Of a stretch of 64,000 nt of DNA, positions 12,133 to 24,077 are shown piece by piece. Positions within the stretch are counted from its first letter, which is position 1. Every line of letters begins with the position of its first letter. A program made the translations under genes and the position numbers. The notes under the pieces are model-generated. The model ran no database searches. It had not been told where the DNA came from and was given only the letters and a program-made list of their open reading frames with translations. This DNA is from Echinococcus granulosus (Eukaryota; Platyhelminthes; Cestoda; Cyclophyllidea; Taeniidae): the NCBI RefSeq assembly GCF_000524195.1, contig NW_020170475.1, positions 224,254 to 288,253 on the forward strand. The letters run 5' to 3'.

Positions 12133-14256
12133 TGTGTTTTATTGTCATCTTAGTCTCTCTGTAACGATACATAAAAGGACAAATTTGGGAGTAAGAAGGG
12201 GAATTAACAGCTATAAGTTAAAAGTGAACTCTTATAATAGTACTGTTTATGTATTGCTGCTATCCCCCGTTTATCCATTACAATTGGTTAATTACCTCCA
12301 AGACCACAGTATAATCGACACTGCTTCATGGTTCTAGAGGTTTGAGTAAGTGGCAACCGAATAAATTTGTGAGATGTTTAGAATACACTAAATCAGTATA
12401 GAAAACCTCTTTGAATGATTTATTTGTTGAAACGATTTCCATAGTAATTCTTCTTTCTTTTTCAGCGGAATGATTTATTTCCAACGAGATACAGCTTTGA
12501 CAATTCCGGTTTTTAATACGTTGTCTTAAGAAAAAAATGCAGGCATAGCTACTTTCGACTGTGTCGCGCTTTACATTTCCCAACTATCTATTTTGCACAT
12601 GTTTATGTAATCATCCATTGCCAAGAAAAGGCGATAGTCATCAATTGTAATACTGTGTGGGAGTAACGGCGAATAGTGGTGAAGCCGTAATTTTCTCCCC
12701 ATCTTGTGGTTAAGACCCTTTTCAAGAGTAAGTTCACTGGCTTGATGAATAACTAATGAACTAACTAATCTTAGACGTTTCTGAAGTGGGGGTTTTAAGT
12801 TTTGTACTGTATCGTATTGAGTAGATGGATCTCAGCCTTTATTGTTTGTTTGGTCTTTACAAGGTGAACAATTCACAGTGGGAATTTTCGTCTGTAGTCC
12901 GCCATGTAAAAAACATGCAGTTTTTTGTAAAAAAGGTAGGGACTTGGAAATGTAGAGTGGTGAGTGGATTAGTTGACCATAAGCAATGATGGTTCTTTTA
13001 TTATCATTGAAGAAAAATCAACCTTTCATCACAACTTCGACACAGTCTCTGCAGCTTACTGCTATCTGTTAATGCACGCCTTGCAGAACCCAGTTGCTAA
13101 AGCCTTAATGACTTTACCCATTGATAAGTGTATTTGTAAAATGCTTCCGCATGGGTTAATCTCAACTGCATTTTGTCATTAGAGATACTTATCTTTTTAT
13201 GCTAAATATTCGTCTAGTTTTGAGTAGTTTTGGAATGCTTTGGCTAATCAACCTTCTTCAAATGCCGTGCAGCTTTTACGAGGAGCTTTCATGGCTTTGA
13301 AGTTATGTATACTTCTGTAAAATAGGCACACCTGAAAAACCTTATCTTCAGCCAACTTTGTACGATATTAGAGAGCGAATTAAGAAAAATATAGTACAAA
13401 GGATAACAAAGATTACCGCACTGGTAGACTGATACCTTTCTAGACTGCATGGTGAATGCAAACAATTAGGGCTGACAAGTTTTAGGATGTGACTGCATGT
13501 TATCACACCGAAAGCAGTGCGTACATTTCTAGATATCAGACTTCAGAGAGCATAGAAGGGAATCCTCCATGAAATGCGGTGGAAGATATTTTTATGGCGA
13601 TGACAGAACTTTGGTGTCACATAAATGAGTAAGCGCAGATAATTATCAGCTTTGAAATTAGTGCCAGTATATCAATGAAGATCTTAATTAAAATTATGGC
13701 TTTCAGCAAAAAAGCTGTGCCATAGTCAACTGCAACGTGTTTTGTTAAAGCAATTTATATTTGAGGATACACGAGGATTTTTACTTCTGGTATCTAGCAC
13801 ATCTAAATACTAAGTTCTCTGTCTATCACTTAAACTGAGATAGTTCCAATGGTAATTTTAACGAAATAATGTGCAATACCAATATTCAGTTTAGGAAAAT
13901 TGGTAGAATATAAAATTATTAACTCCAATGGTTATATTACCACTACTTCTTATCTACTCCTGCGATTATTTCCAGTGTGGTCTTTTTTATCAAAGCAGTG
14001 TTTCCAAATTAACTAAGACTGATTTCCACGCAAAGTGAATACCTTGGGGGCAAAGTAGTAAACAGTTTCAAAATAAATTGACAACTTAATCGTGCTTCTT
14101 TACTTAAATATACAACAAAACCACTAAACGCAGTTAAATAACTACCCACGATAGATCAGAAGTTTAAACATTTTTGGCAAAGTATAGCAGGCAGTGTCTT
14201 TCCAAATACTTCGAGATAGATTCTAGGCAAATTAAAAGAAAATTTTAAGTATATAT

Positions 14257-14272
14257 CTGCTGCTGCTGCTGC
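14257..14272 (+). repeat. Short CTG/TGC microsatellite
   Basis: About five uninterrupted CTG units in intergenic DNA. Confidence 0.8.
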
Positions 14273-14810
14273 CCTTTTGCAGAAAGCAACTAGAACCTCC
14301 CGAAATCAGAAGTGTTCGAATTACTCAGGTTATTTTTGAGAAGATGGTTGGATTGATTAAGGATGGATAGGCATTTGGATCTACAGCATCAGCACCAATG
14401 ACCTGAACGGATCCGCTTGTCAGAAATCGACCGCTGCTTCAAGGTCCACGTAGTCGCAGAAGGTCATCACCAATGTTGCTAAATGGCTGACAAGACTGGA
14501 ATGTTAAGAGCGTCCCAAATAATGGTTATGCTGACTGGACAGCGGGCGGACGGATAGTCAAAAGTGGGGGCTTTGACAGCTTTAAGTTCTTTAAATTGGG
14601 TTAAATTTTTATGATTAAAGGCGCAACTAACAATGAAGCTAAAAGTAGAATTTCGCCTTTGTTTATAACTGATAAAGCTGATCAATCAAAGAGCTATCTT
14701 GATACAAGTAGAAACTTTATAGAAATATCTTGAAAATCGAAGAAAAACAGCACAAGCGCACTAAGTCAATGATTTCAAAGACTTATTAATGTAGGCTACA
14801 TTACAAAGTC

Positions 14811-15175
14811 AGCTAAAATTAGAGCATACTTTCGATTTCACTGGCGTGATACTGACTGGACCTCCAAACTCCACTATCACTGGAGTCGAACTAAAGTCAA
14901 CAACAAACCCTGCAGAAATCCATGCCAGCACAGTAAAGCTACATATTCTCAGAGACGTCCGAATTTTGAAATGTTCCGAAGAAATGAGAAATATTTATCC
15001 CACTGAACTCTTACACATCTCGTTTGTAATGAATGAAGTAGTTGATAGTTTGGCAATCAACCTGCCTTTGCTCCACTGTGGCAGCACAGAGGTCTGTGTC
15101 TGCTGTAGCTAGCTGGGCGACCGGTTCCACATAGTTTCCAAATTCATCCGCGTCATAAATGCCGATGCCCAGAAG
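14811..15175. pseudogene. Protein-like island of unknown identity, possibly a decayed gene or repeat
   Basis: This ~365-bp island is GC-richer than its flanks and open over long stretches on both strands. On plus, a frame runs from 14811 to a TAG at 15110-15112, then continues in the same frame through LGDRFHIVSKFIRVINADAQK to a good donor (gtgagt) at 15176. On minus, two frames look equally protein-like (for example LGIGIYDADEFGNYVEPVAQ, and another with STPVIVEFGGPVSITPV). I cannot choose the strand or name a family. A degraded transposon or gene fragment is likeliest. Confidence 0.3.
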
Positions 15176-18100
15176 GTGAGTAATTTGTTACCTTTCGATG
15201 AAATGAAACCATTAACCTCATTATATATCACCTGGATGAAAACCTGCTAATTTTGATACAAGATGTTCTTTATAGCTAAATATGAAATGAAAAGTAGCTT
15301 TTAAGCACTACTCTCATTCACCAGAATACCAAAATCAGTGCAATATTTATGCTCACAGATTTCACAAACTGTCAGTCATTTTTCGATAACCTACTTAAAT
15401 GCAAAAAATTGCATATTGCTAGGATCAAAATTCGATTGCTATTTTCAGAAAAGTGAAATACATAGCTGATTATTGTTCAAAGCGTAGCATTTGATCTACA
15501 AAGTCCTTAAATTATTACTCAGAAGTTCTAAGCGAAATAGGAATAATTTGCACACCTCCCCTGATTAATGAAGTCAAACATACTACTCGAACACATAGAG
15601 AAGGACTGTCTTAATTGCTCTAACAGTAAACTATGCTTTAAGCAAGAGGAATGGGGAAATCACTTTAACATCTTTCCTGTAACACTACTAGGCGATAAAC
15701 TAAGTAGAGGAGTTTTATCAGATTAAAGTATCAAATTAAAAATACCTCGAATTTAATTCCGCCGACCAATACATATTATTAAGCTGAGCTGCTCCGTAGT
15801 CTGACCTTTTTCTGGTCATTTAATCAGTCAAATGCGCCAGGTGCTCTTTAGCCTAAATATTAAGCCAATTAAGATCAGTTAAATGGTTTACACGGTTGAT
15901 AACAAGGGGCTCCATGTCTCCAAACAGAGCATTCTCGGGGGCGAAAAGTGAATTACTGGAATTCGCTTTAAAAATTATAAACTTCAAATTAAATTGCGAA
16001 GTAAAAGTTTTTCTTACTACGATGTAGAAACATGTTCAACAAAGTTTGAAGCCAGACGAATAAGTCGTAAATAAACAATCTTGTACAGGTGGTGGTGACA
16101 GTCATTCCTGTGTTTTGCAATGTTATGCACTTCTACTGCTATGGTTTTATGAGAAGATAACAAATTAGACCAGTTCCCTTATAATCTGATCATTTATTAA
16201 TAGTGACAAATCAGCCGCAGAAGGACTGTTACATAATAAAATAGGGTACAGAATCAGGTGCGAACACGGTATCATTGCAAACTTCGTCTTGAGTCTGTTT
16301 AAGAGCCTCCGAAGCGGTGGCGTTTAATAGCAAGCCAGACAAGAGAACCCAAAAATTTCCTGACGGTGCCCATTACTGTCGGTGGTAAGTAAAATTTAGA
16401 CTAGATTCCAACTTTTAACTCATTAACTTGTGCCAGGTAAGAAGCCACTTCCAAGTTAATCATGGAAGAGTTCTAGGGATTTACTTCGTGCGTGTATTAA
16501 GTGGTATCCAGATTAGCAGGTAAAAACACCCATTAAATAGCCAGTAAATCAGATCTTAAAATTGTTAATCCACAAAATGGCTATGGCACTGTAAAATAAC
16601 CAAATAAAAAGGGTTATCTCGAAATTGTTCTACGCTTGTCTCTGCTCTGTTTTACGTACCTGTATATGTTTACTTAGTCCAAAGAGTGGATGGCAATATT
16701 TTAACTTAGTGCCTTAGGACAAATAACTGCAGAAATCGGTACATGGGAATGGCTATTCAGTTTCCAAAACGTCGTAAGGTATACACTTTTGTTACGCAGA
16801 TATTTCGTCCTCCCCGCAATGGCCAATTAGATATTATATAATTTCTATGAAAATATAAATACAAAGGAAAAATACCTAGTTCACAAAGTAATTGGACGCA
16901 GGTTTTGTCGAGCGCTTTATAGTTATTTGTTTTGTCAGGATGAATAATCCCAAACGGATATTTTATGTTCCAATTAATCCTTAAGTTTAGTTTAAGAAAT
17001 CACTTCACATTATATGTACATTTCATTCTTATGGTTTTATAAACTAATATAAACTGTGGGACTATTGGCACTTCTTGCAATGGCCTTTAGTTTCAAACTC
17101 GTCAATTGACAAGACTGATTTATGGATGAGAGTATATGCTGTTAAAGTTGGCGCCATAATGGGGAGGGTAGGCCATGTGGGGAATTGAGTTTCGTATTCC
17201 CTACGTTGACCGAATCATAAGGTTCGGCCACCTCGAAATCTGGTCACCTCGAGGGGGATAGTAGTACAAATATGCATTAAGTACTATTGTGATTGCACCC
17301 ACGTGGCAATTATGCACAAATAGACTGCTTTACCTTGCAGTTTACGGACACCTAAATCAACTCAGAAAAAGTGACTGCCATGTTGACAAGTTTATGCATG
17401 AAGGATAGTCAAAATAATAGGAGAAGAATTGGAGATCTAAGTCTAATCGTTCTGTGCAAAATAATCTTACTATATCGGCTTTTCATGCTGTAATTTCAAT
17501 TACATGCAGAGTTCTGAGATTTCAAAGGCCATCAAAATCCGCACGATGCGAAAATTACTTGGTTTCATGCAGCAAATAGTGCATGTAATGCCTCATTATT
17601 TGTTTAAGTCTTTTTTTTGTTTTGCGGGCACCTACGGCCCCGCCATTGTACTTCCGCTGGCGAGCATTGCCTCGTATCTTAAAGACGTTTAAAACTACTC
17701 TCAACAAATACGTAATATAATTAAATGTTTAAAGAATCAGGATGACACTTTTTACTCTTTTCCATTTTTCCACTTAGCTCCTACACATTTTAATGGGAGC
17801 AAGGGCCCTATTTACTCCACAGAGGTGTAGATGTATGCACGATCGCTATCTACTCTATGGAACGCCCAGTTCATCACATCTACTGTATTAGCTGTTCAAT
17901 TGACTAGGATGTGATTCCGACTTCTGAGTATTTACTTTGCAATATAAGCAGTATTGCCTTTAGGTTTGAAAAGAAGGTGTCATTTTTTACATACTTAAGT
18001 TCAGATGCGGATGGCATTCTTTAAAAATTTCAGTTGCTTATCGCGTTCCTTGATTTCGCATAGAATGCTTTAAAGATGGAGGATAACTAAAGAACGCTTG

Positions 18101-18318
18101 CATGGTTAAATTTGTTGATCTTACCCAATCGCCTGTATAGGTATGTACGAAAACCAAGCAGGGCTTTTTTCCGATTATCAAGTTCCCCCGAAATGTTACT
18201 TGGTAACCGACCAATTTTATGCTGGTAAGTCATAAATTAAGGGCACATTGAATTTCTACATATGAAATTTCCGCAAAACCAAAGCGAGGCGTTAAGCACA
18301 TAATCTAGGCATTAAAAG

Positions 18319-18430
18319 GCCCCCTCTCCGTGTGAACGTCGTCTGGGGTGCTTCCCTTCGTCAATCTCCTGCGTCAGCCACCACAATGCAGGCGATGCTA
18401 TAAGAAATGACGCCGTGGCCCATCATCACT
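18319..18430. repeat. Dispersed repeat, copy 1 (partner at 43997)
   Basis: The segment with gaacgtcgtctggggtgc and ctcctgcgtcagccaccaca reads as a diverged version of the segment at 43997-44118, which has gagcgtcgtccccgacgc and ctcctgcgtcagctatcaca. Similarity was judged by eye, in the same orientation, with small gaps. Confidence 0.6.
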
Positions 18431-21400
18431 AGCTAGAGATAAATAAAACCATACAAATACTAGGATCAAATGATGTGTACGTTTCTCAGTTATGTGGAAT
18501 TTCTCATTGCCATTTATTGTCACCCTAAGGCCTCTCTCCTAAGGTGAAGGAACTTCAGATGCATTTTTAAGTCTATGTGAAATTTTAAAAATAATTGCGA
18601 TCTTGCGAGTAGCATTTGTTCTTTCTTGTGTTTAATTAAATAAAAAGAAAATTGTACCTTAAGGTCCGCTGATGCTTGTTAATGCCAAGTTTGTGAAAAA
18701 CACAGTTCTCGTATCTGGCATCCGGTTGTAACTCCTTGCTACTCCTAAAATGTCACTGACATATCAGCCCCCTACAACTAATCAGGTCTGTTTGTTGCGG
18801 TTAAGAGGATTTCAAAACCAATGCTCAAAACTGTTAGGGGTTGATGTTCACTGCAAGTATTACCGTAAAAAACTACAACTTAGATAAGAGAGAAAACTTG
18901 AATAAGCAGTTTGTTCCCTCCACACAGTACCCTTTCTTGCCAACAAAGTGCACCAGCAGCAAGAAGAAGATTGTCCCTTTTCTTGTATTAAAATTTGCAA
19001 AATTTTGTCCGCTTTGGTTCTTGGGCAAATTAAACTTTGCCACTATCAAAACGAATTCGCCTAATTGTGTAAAACCCTTTGCCTTTAGCTTCAACGGGAG
19101 CGGATTTGGCTGTCAAATAGTTGGAGCTTGACAATACAACAGAAGGTGACGGTCATTCAGGTAAGTTGATGTTGATTCATAAAAACTATCATGTTTTGGT
19201 TAACATCTGTTTGAATAAATCACATTTTACCTTAGAATGTGATCTGCTTGGTATTCTCCCATAAATTAATGTAACAGCAGCGGGTGGTTGAGTTTTGCTT
19301 GTGGAAACAGTGAAAGAGGAATAACTGCGGTACACCATCAAGTGTTCTGCTAATGCTTTGCTCATCAAGGCTACGTTTGCTTAAGATAAAACAACTTAGC
19401 CTTAAAATGAGTTGTGTATTTGCGTTTGATTAACTAATGAACTTTCCATGGACTAAACTGTGGAACGCTTTCATGAGACATTGGCGGCAAAATTAAGTAG
19501 ACGCTGAGGCGCCCATTGTACTCGCTATTTTTATACGCTTCATTTTAATTGTGTCCTTCATCTTACAACCTGTTTTACGTCGAATGCCAACATTATGATG
19601 CCATCAAACGCGGAAAACGGGTCAGGAGTCAAGCCAGAATTATTTCACTGTGCTGTAAGTTTTACTTTAACTAAAAGAGTAGTGGTTAAGGATCGTCGAA
19701 TTTATCTATTAAAAAAATTCAAATAACTAAAGAGGTGTTCTTTCGAGGCAAATAATGTACGACGATTTTCATAAATTCCAGTAGACACATGAAGACGTCA
19801 TTAAGCCTGGCACAATATTTTCTTTGCAATAAATTTTTAGTTTAGAACGCAGATTAAGGTAATCAGATCATAATCCCGGTCACCAACTGCGCCCACCGTT
19901 TAAAAATGGATAAAAGCAAAAAGATAGCCTACTTAGTAAGTCTTGTTGTGGAGTCACTTTTGCTTTAATTTAAACAACTCTCTGAAAGTTCTTTGAAAGT
20001 TGTATTTGTATTTAATTTTTTTGCCCACCTTGTCGTTGGGAGACGCTTTCATAGATCGATTCCTTGAAGACCATGAAGAAGTGCTAAGTTGGCTGAGCAA
20101 AGTGAAAAAGGAAGGGTAAAAGGAAACAGTAGCTACATTTCCAATCCAATTTGTTTCATCATACAAAATTAAGAAGAAGCGCAAAATAAACTCCACCTTG
20201 TCCTTAGTTAAAACAATTTAATTGTGTTAGCCATCGCTAAAGTCTTCGTATTTTACCTTTTACACCAATTATCCAAAACAATTTGGGAGCTTACTGTTGC
20301 AAAAGTCGCTTGAAAGGCAAGAAATGATTTATCAAGGTTAACTGGTTGCCGACCATTATCGAGAATGAAAAGTGTGTCGGATGTTTTGCTCCGTTTGAAA
20401 ATATCACGGATGATAACAAATATGTACAGACCACCTCCATTTGCTTCATTGTAAAACTTCCGTAAGGGAAATAATCACAACCAGATAAATGATCCTTTTG
20501 GATTAATCCTGCATATTTCTGGGACAAACGAAATATGAATTATAGCGGTCTGTAGCAATGGATCAATGGCTTATCATCATAAAGACGCACAACAAACACT
20601 TTTTTGCGATTTTGACAATTTTCCTTCATTGTTAATTAATTCAGATTACAGGAGTGTATGCTAATTCGAAATATTCAGTCGATGAACATCTGAACATCTG
20701 TGGGGAATGTTATTGAATTAGGGTCCAACATTTCCTTTGCTATGCGTTATAGACGAGTGATAATGGAACTCGAATTTACTGATGGCTTTTAAGTGATTTT
20801 TTACGAAAATGACTGAGCAGGAAGTGTGATACCTTCATTGTTTAACTCTCGGTTTCGATAATGGGCCATGTAGGAGCTCCGTCACCGTACCTCTCCGGGC
20901 CGTCCGATCTCTAGGCCATGCCCATAGCACTGAGCCCTTCTGCGAGTCGACAATACATGGTCTACCAGAGTATTGTGTCTTTTTTCGCCTTCAGAGAAGT
21001 GTCGGGACGGAATTCACTTATGAAATAGTGGAAACAGCATTGGATCCCTTTTATTTCTGAATTTTAATTATAGCATCGAAATGGGTATGTCTAGAAAACC
21101 TTATAATTTATAAAAATGAAAAGAATATGACTTTGAAATTCTACACCATGTTTCCCTGTCCCTCTTGTAAAAACTGTGCATCATGTCCACTTCAAGTTAC
21201 TCGGAGTCCAATTGGAATCCAAATTGAAGTATGCTGAATTTCAAAATTCACTTTCAGCAGCTAAACAGGATCCGCATGCACTTTAGCAGCGAACGGGCTT
21301 TTTATCCAGTAAAGTGACAGAACTAATTAGAGCAATAACCAACTACTATTTAATAAAGAATTGAAACGTTTACAGGAGATTTTTCAACTAAATTAGATTT

Positions 21401-23507
21401 CCCGCTACCTGTGCTTATTCATTATAGCTTTCTGATGAAAAGGAATGCAAAGTTATTTTTTATGCAAGATGAAATCTCAAACAAGGTTCAAGTTTTCCAA
21501 TGACGGCGGTTTTTGGTTCTATCGTTCCACTTTTATGCTTGCGACTCATTTAGCTCGCCTATTCATCGTATTTACCAAATTCAAATATACCGTTTCTTTA
21601 ATTCCTTTGCATAGAATAAGTTTTAAACGTGCAAGTAAAGTGAGAACTTAAAACACACTGATGGGATACGCAATTTGCTTTTTGCGTTATATAGACACGA
21701 AGCAGCCTCTCCCATTACTGTAAGGCTAGGAATTCTGGTTATATATAATCAAGAAGCTTTCAATCTCCCATACTCATTGTGTATTTATTGAATAAATACT
21801 ATTTAGTTATTTACAAATATGATATAGCTCATTAGCATCCTTCATTGCACACCGCAGTCTATTTAGAGGTTCCCAAACACCTAATTCGGTCGAAAGTGAC
21901 ATTTGACTAGAGGTTATCAGATTTAAAAGGAGTTGTGGTGGGCATGCACTTTTACACATCCAACTAAAGCAGTTTTACTTTTTCACCGTCACCAGAAGTA
22001 AAAATATAACTTTGCTAGGGGCCTTTGTAGTGGTCAGTTGAAAATATCATATCTTATCTTAACTAGAAAGATCAACAGCGATGAATGATCCCCAAGTTAG
22101 AATATGTGCTGAAAAGAGTTGTCTGCTCAAACTAGGGAGATGGCAAATGTTCACTCGAGACAAAAGGCAAGCATAGGGCGCTTCAAGTAATGCTCCATCA
22201 CCGTTAAGTCGCAGATAAGCTTATCTTCGATACAACGCGTTCCTCCGCTGTTTGTGACTTAGTAAACTTTGAACCAAAAGGCGAGTGATGCTTAAAAGAT
22301 TATGAGGGAGAGGCTTCAATTGCACGTCTTGAATAAAATAATAGACTGAAGCGCTGAGCTTTTTGAAATTACAAAGTTATGTATCACCAATTATTTGGAC
22401 AAGTATGCACCAAGAAATAGACTCAATCTTAGTCGCACACCACCCTTTAAACCTTTTGGTCCTTCATTTAAATACGCAATAGCCATGGTTTCGTGACAAT
22501 TATGTGTACGGTGTTGCATTTAAAGCTAAGGATAGATTAACCTGGAATCTAGAACCTAGTTGAATTGTAAATAGGCACTTTTAGCCTAAACACGCTTAAC
22601 CCTGCTTTGTAAAACGCTTCTCCATCCTCTTCACTGCCACAAAGACAATCCTGGATTTAAAAGAACTCTTATTATTTTCGGTCGAGTTCACTTTAGGCAT
22701 TTGATTGTTCTAGCTGTGGTTCGAACTGTGTCTTGTTTAATACCTAGCTGGTGTTGGTGTGCCAACCACTCACTGAGGTTGTATGTACTTGGAAAGAAAA
22801 ATTCATCTATAAGGTTTTTTCTTAATTAATTAATCACAGCCACTAATATTTGGTGCCTGTTTGCTGCTGCTTGTAAGACTGGATGGCTAGGCGGAGGCAA
22901 CGTGGTCTCATGCTATTCCTAAATGCACTGATTCGGAATAAAAGTTCTTTTACAGAGTTCACTTACAGTATTGTAAGATCCAAATTGATGCAGCTCTATT
23001 TAGAAATTACAGTTATCAAGTCAAAACTGTACGAACAAAAAATGTTTCCAGAAAAGGTTGACCTATGCTTATCTATACTTGTCAATATCAGTCCTTCATT
23101 GGGCGAGTAGGATTTCACCTACTTTTTAGAACTTTTTAATGCTATTGAACCATTTGCTATAAATGCGAAGACGCTGTCAACTTGGATTGTTAAGCCTGCG
23201 TCTAGCCGAAACTTCCAAATCTGGTGTTTCTCTGTATTCCTTGGGCATTATAAATTCCCTTTTTTGTATAGCCAAAAGACTTTGTAATATTCCTTGAGTG
23301 GTCCCACCTTTTAATCTACCCGGAAATAAAACCAAAATGTCCGTAAAATTCCATTGGTAAACCACTCCGATCATATGCGATCCAATGCAATTTTACCCGG
23401 CAGCCAACAGTCATTAAACTGACCGAAACCTTTATTAATCTCCGGTAGTTATACCACGACATCTTAACGTGATTATTTTTCGATCATTTCATTCCCTTTC
23501 CCTTTCC

Positions 23508-23513
23508 TTTTAT
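23508..23513 (-). promoter_or_regulatory. Candidate polyadenylation signal for laminin beta
   Basis: AATAAA on the minus strand, about 565 nt past the laminin stop codon. Another AATAAA lies at 23431-23436. Which is used cannot be told from sequence. Confidence 0.35.
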
Positions 23514-24077
23514 TATAGAACCAAAGAACCCCTAAAGAATCGACACGACTTAAAGACTCCCTAATAAAGGTCGTTTCGCTCAAAATCTTTCTTTATGTTT
23601 TGGCGCAATTGCCATCGGTAGTGGTAGGGAATGTAACAGCCCTTGCAAAAAGCAAGCAGCCACAACTTAGATCCCAATTTCTCCACAGCATTAAACCACC
23701 AGCAATACCTCAAACAGCACACTGAAACTTCTACGATAATGTTTCACCTACACAATATAGTAAGCATCTTTACATATTAATACCTCCAGATATAACCGAC
23801 TAATTCCCTATTTCTACTTACCATGACAAATACTCCATTATTCAATTGACATTTTATGTAGCTGTTCGCTGTCAACCATTTGTTACAATTAAAAACACCT
23901 TCTGGCAACTAATCAAGAACAAAAGTTTAAACAGGAAGACAATTATACATTCGACAACGCATAGTGCCCCAATGTTAATTAAAAACAATGATTGTGCAAA
24001 AGAGGAACAGCAAAAGGGGAAAATTATTGGTGGTAGCGGGCGATTAGAAGCGTTGACCCTTACGCACAGTAGACACC

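Larger units (their letters stand above)
6661..14810. other. Gene-poor region, first part
   Basis: AT-rich DNA with only short open frames and no recognisable protein family, tRNA or rRNA. GC-richer islands occur at about 9990-10330 (minus-strand open frame 9971-10270) and 11836-12132 (plus-strand 98-codon frame). I could not tie either to a family or to clear splice sites. They may be old repeats. Confidence 0.5.
15176..24077. other. Gene-poor region, second part, with the laminin 3' UTR at its end
   Basis: No gene is supported. It contains a diverged dispersed repeat at 18319-18430 and a GC-richer stretch at about 20870-21010. The last few hundred bases before 24078 must hold the laminin 3' UTR on the minus strand. 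Confidence 0.5.

Noticed and set aside
18841..19131. 96-codon plus-strand frame, also partly open on minus
   Set aside because: Lys/Asn/Phe-rich composition typical of AT-rich noncoding DNA, with both strands open because stop codons are avoided symmetrically.
22714..22730. GGTTCGAACTG resembling a tRNA B box
   Set aside because: The flanking bases do not pair as a T stem and no cloverleaf is visible.
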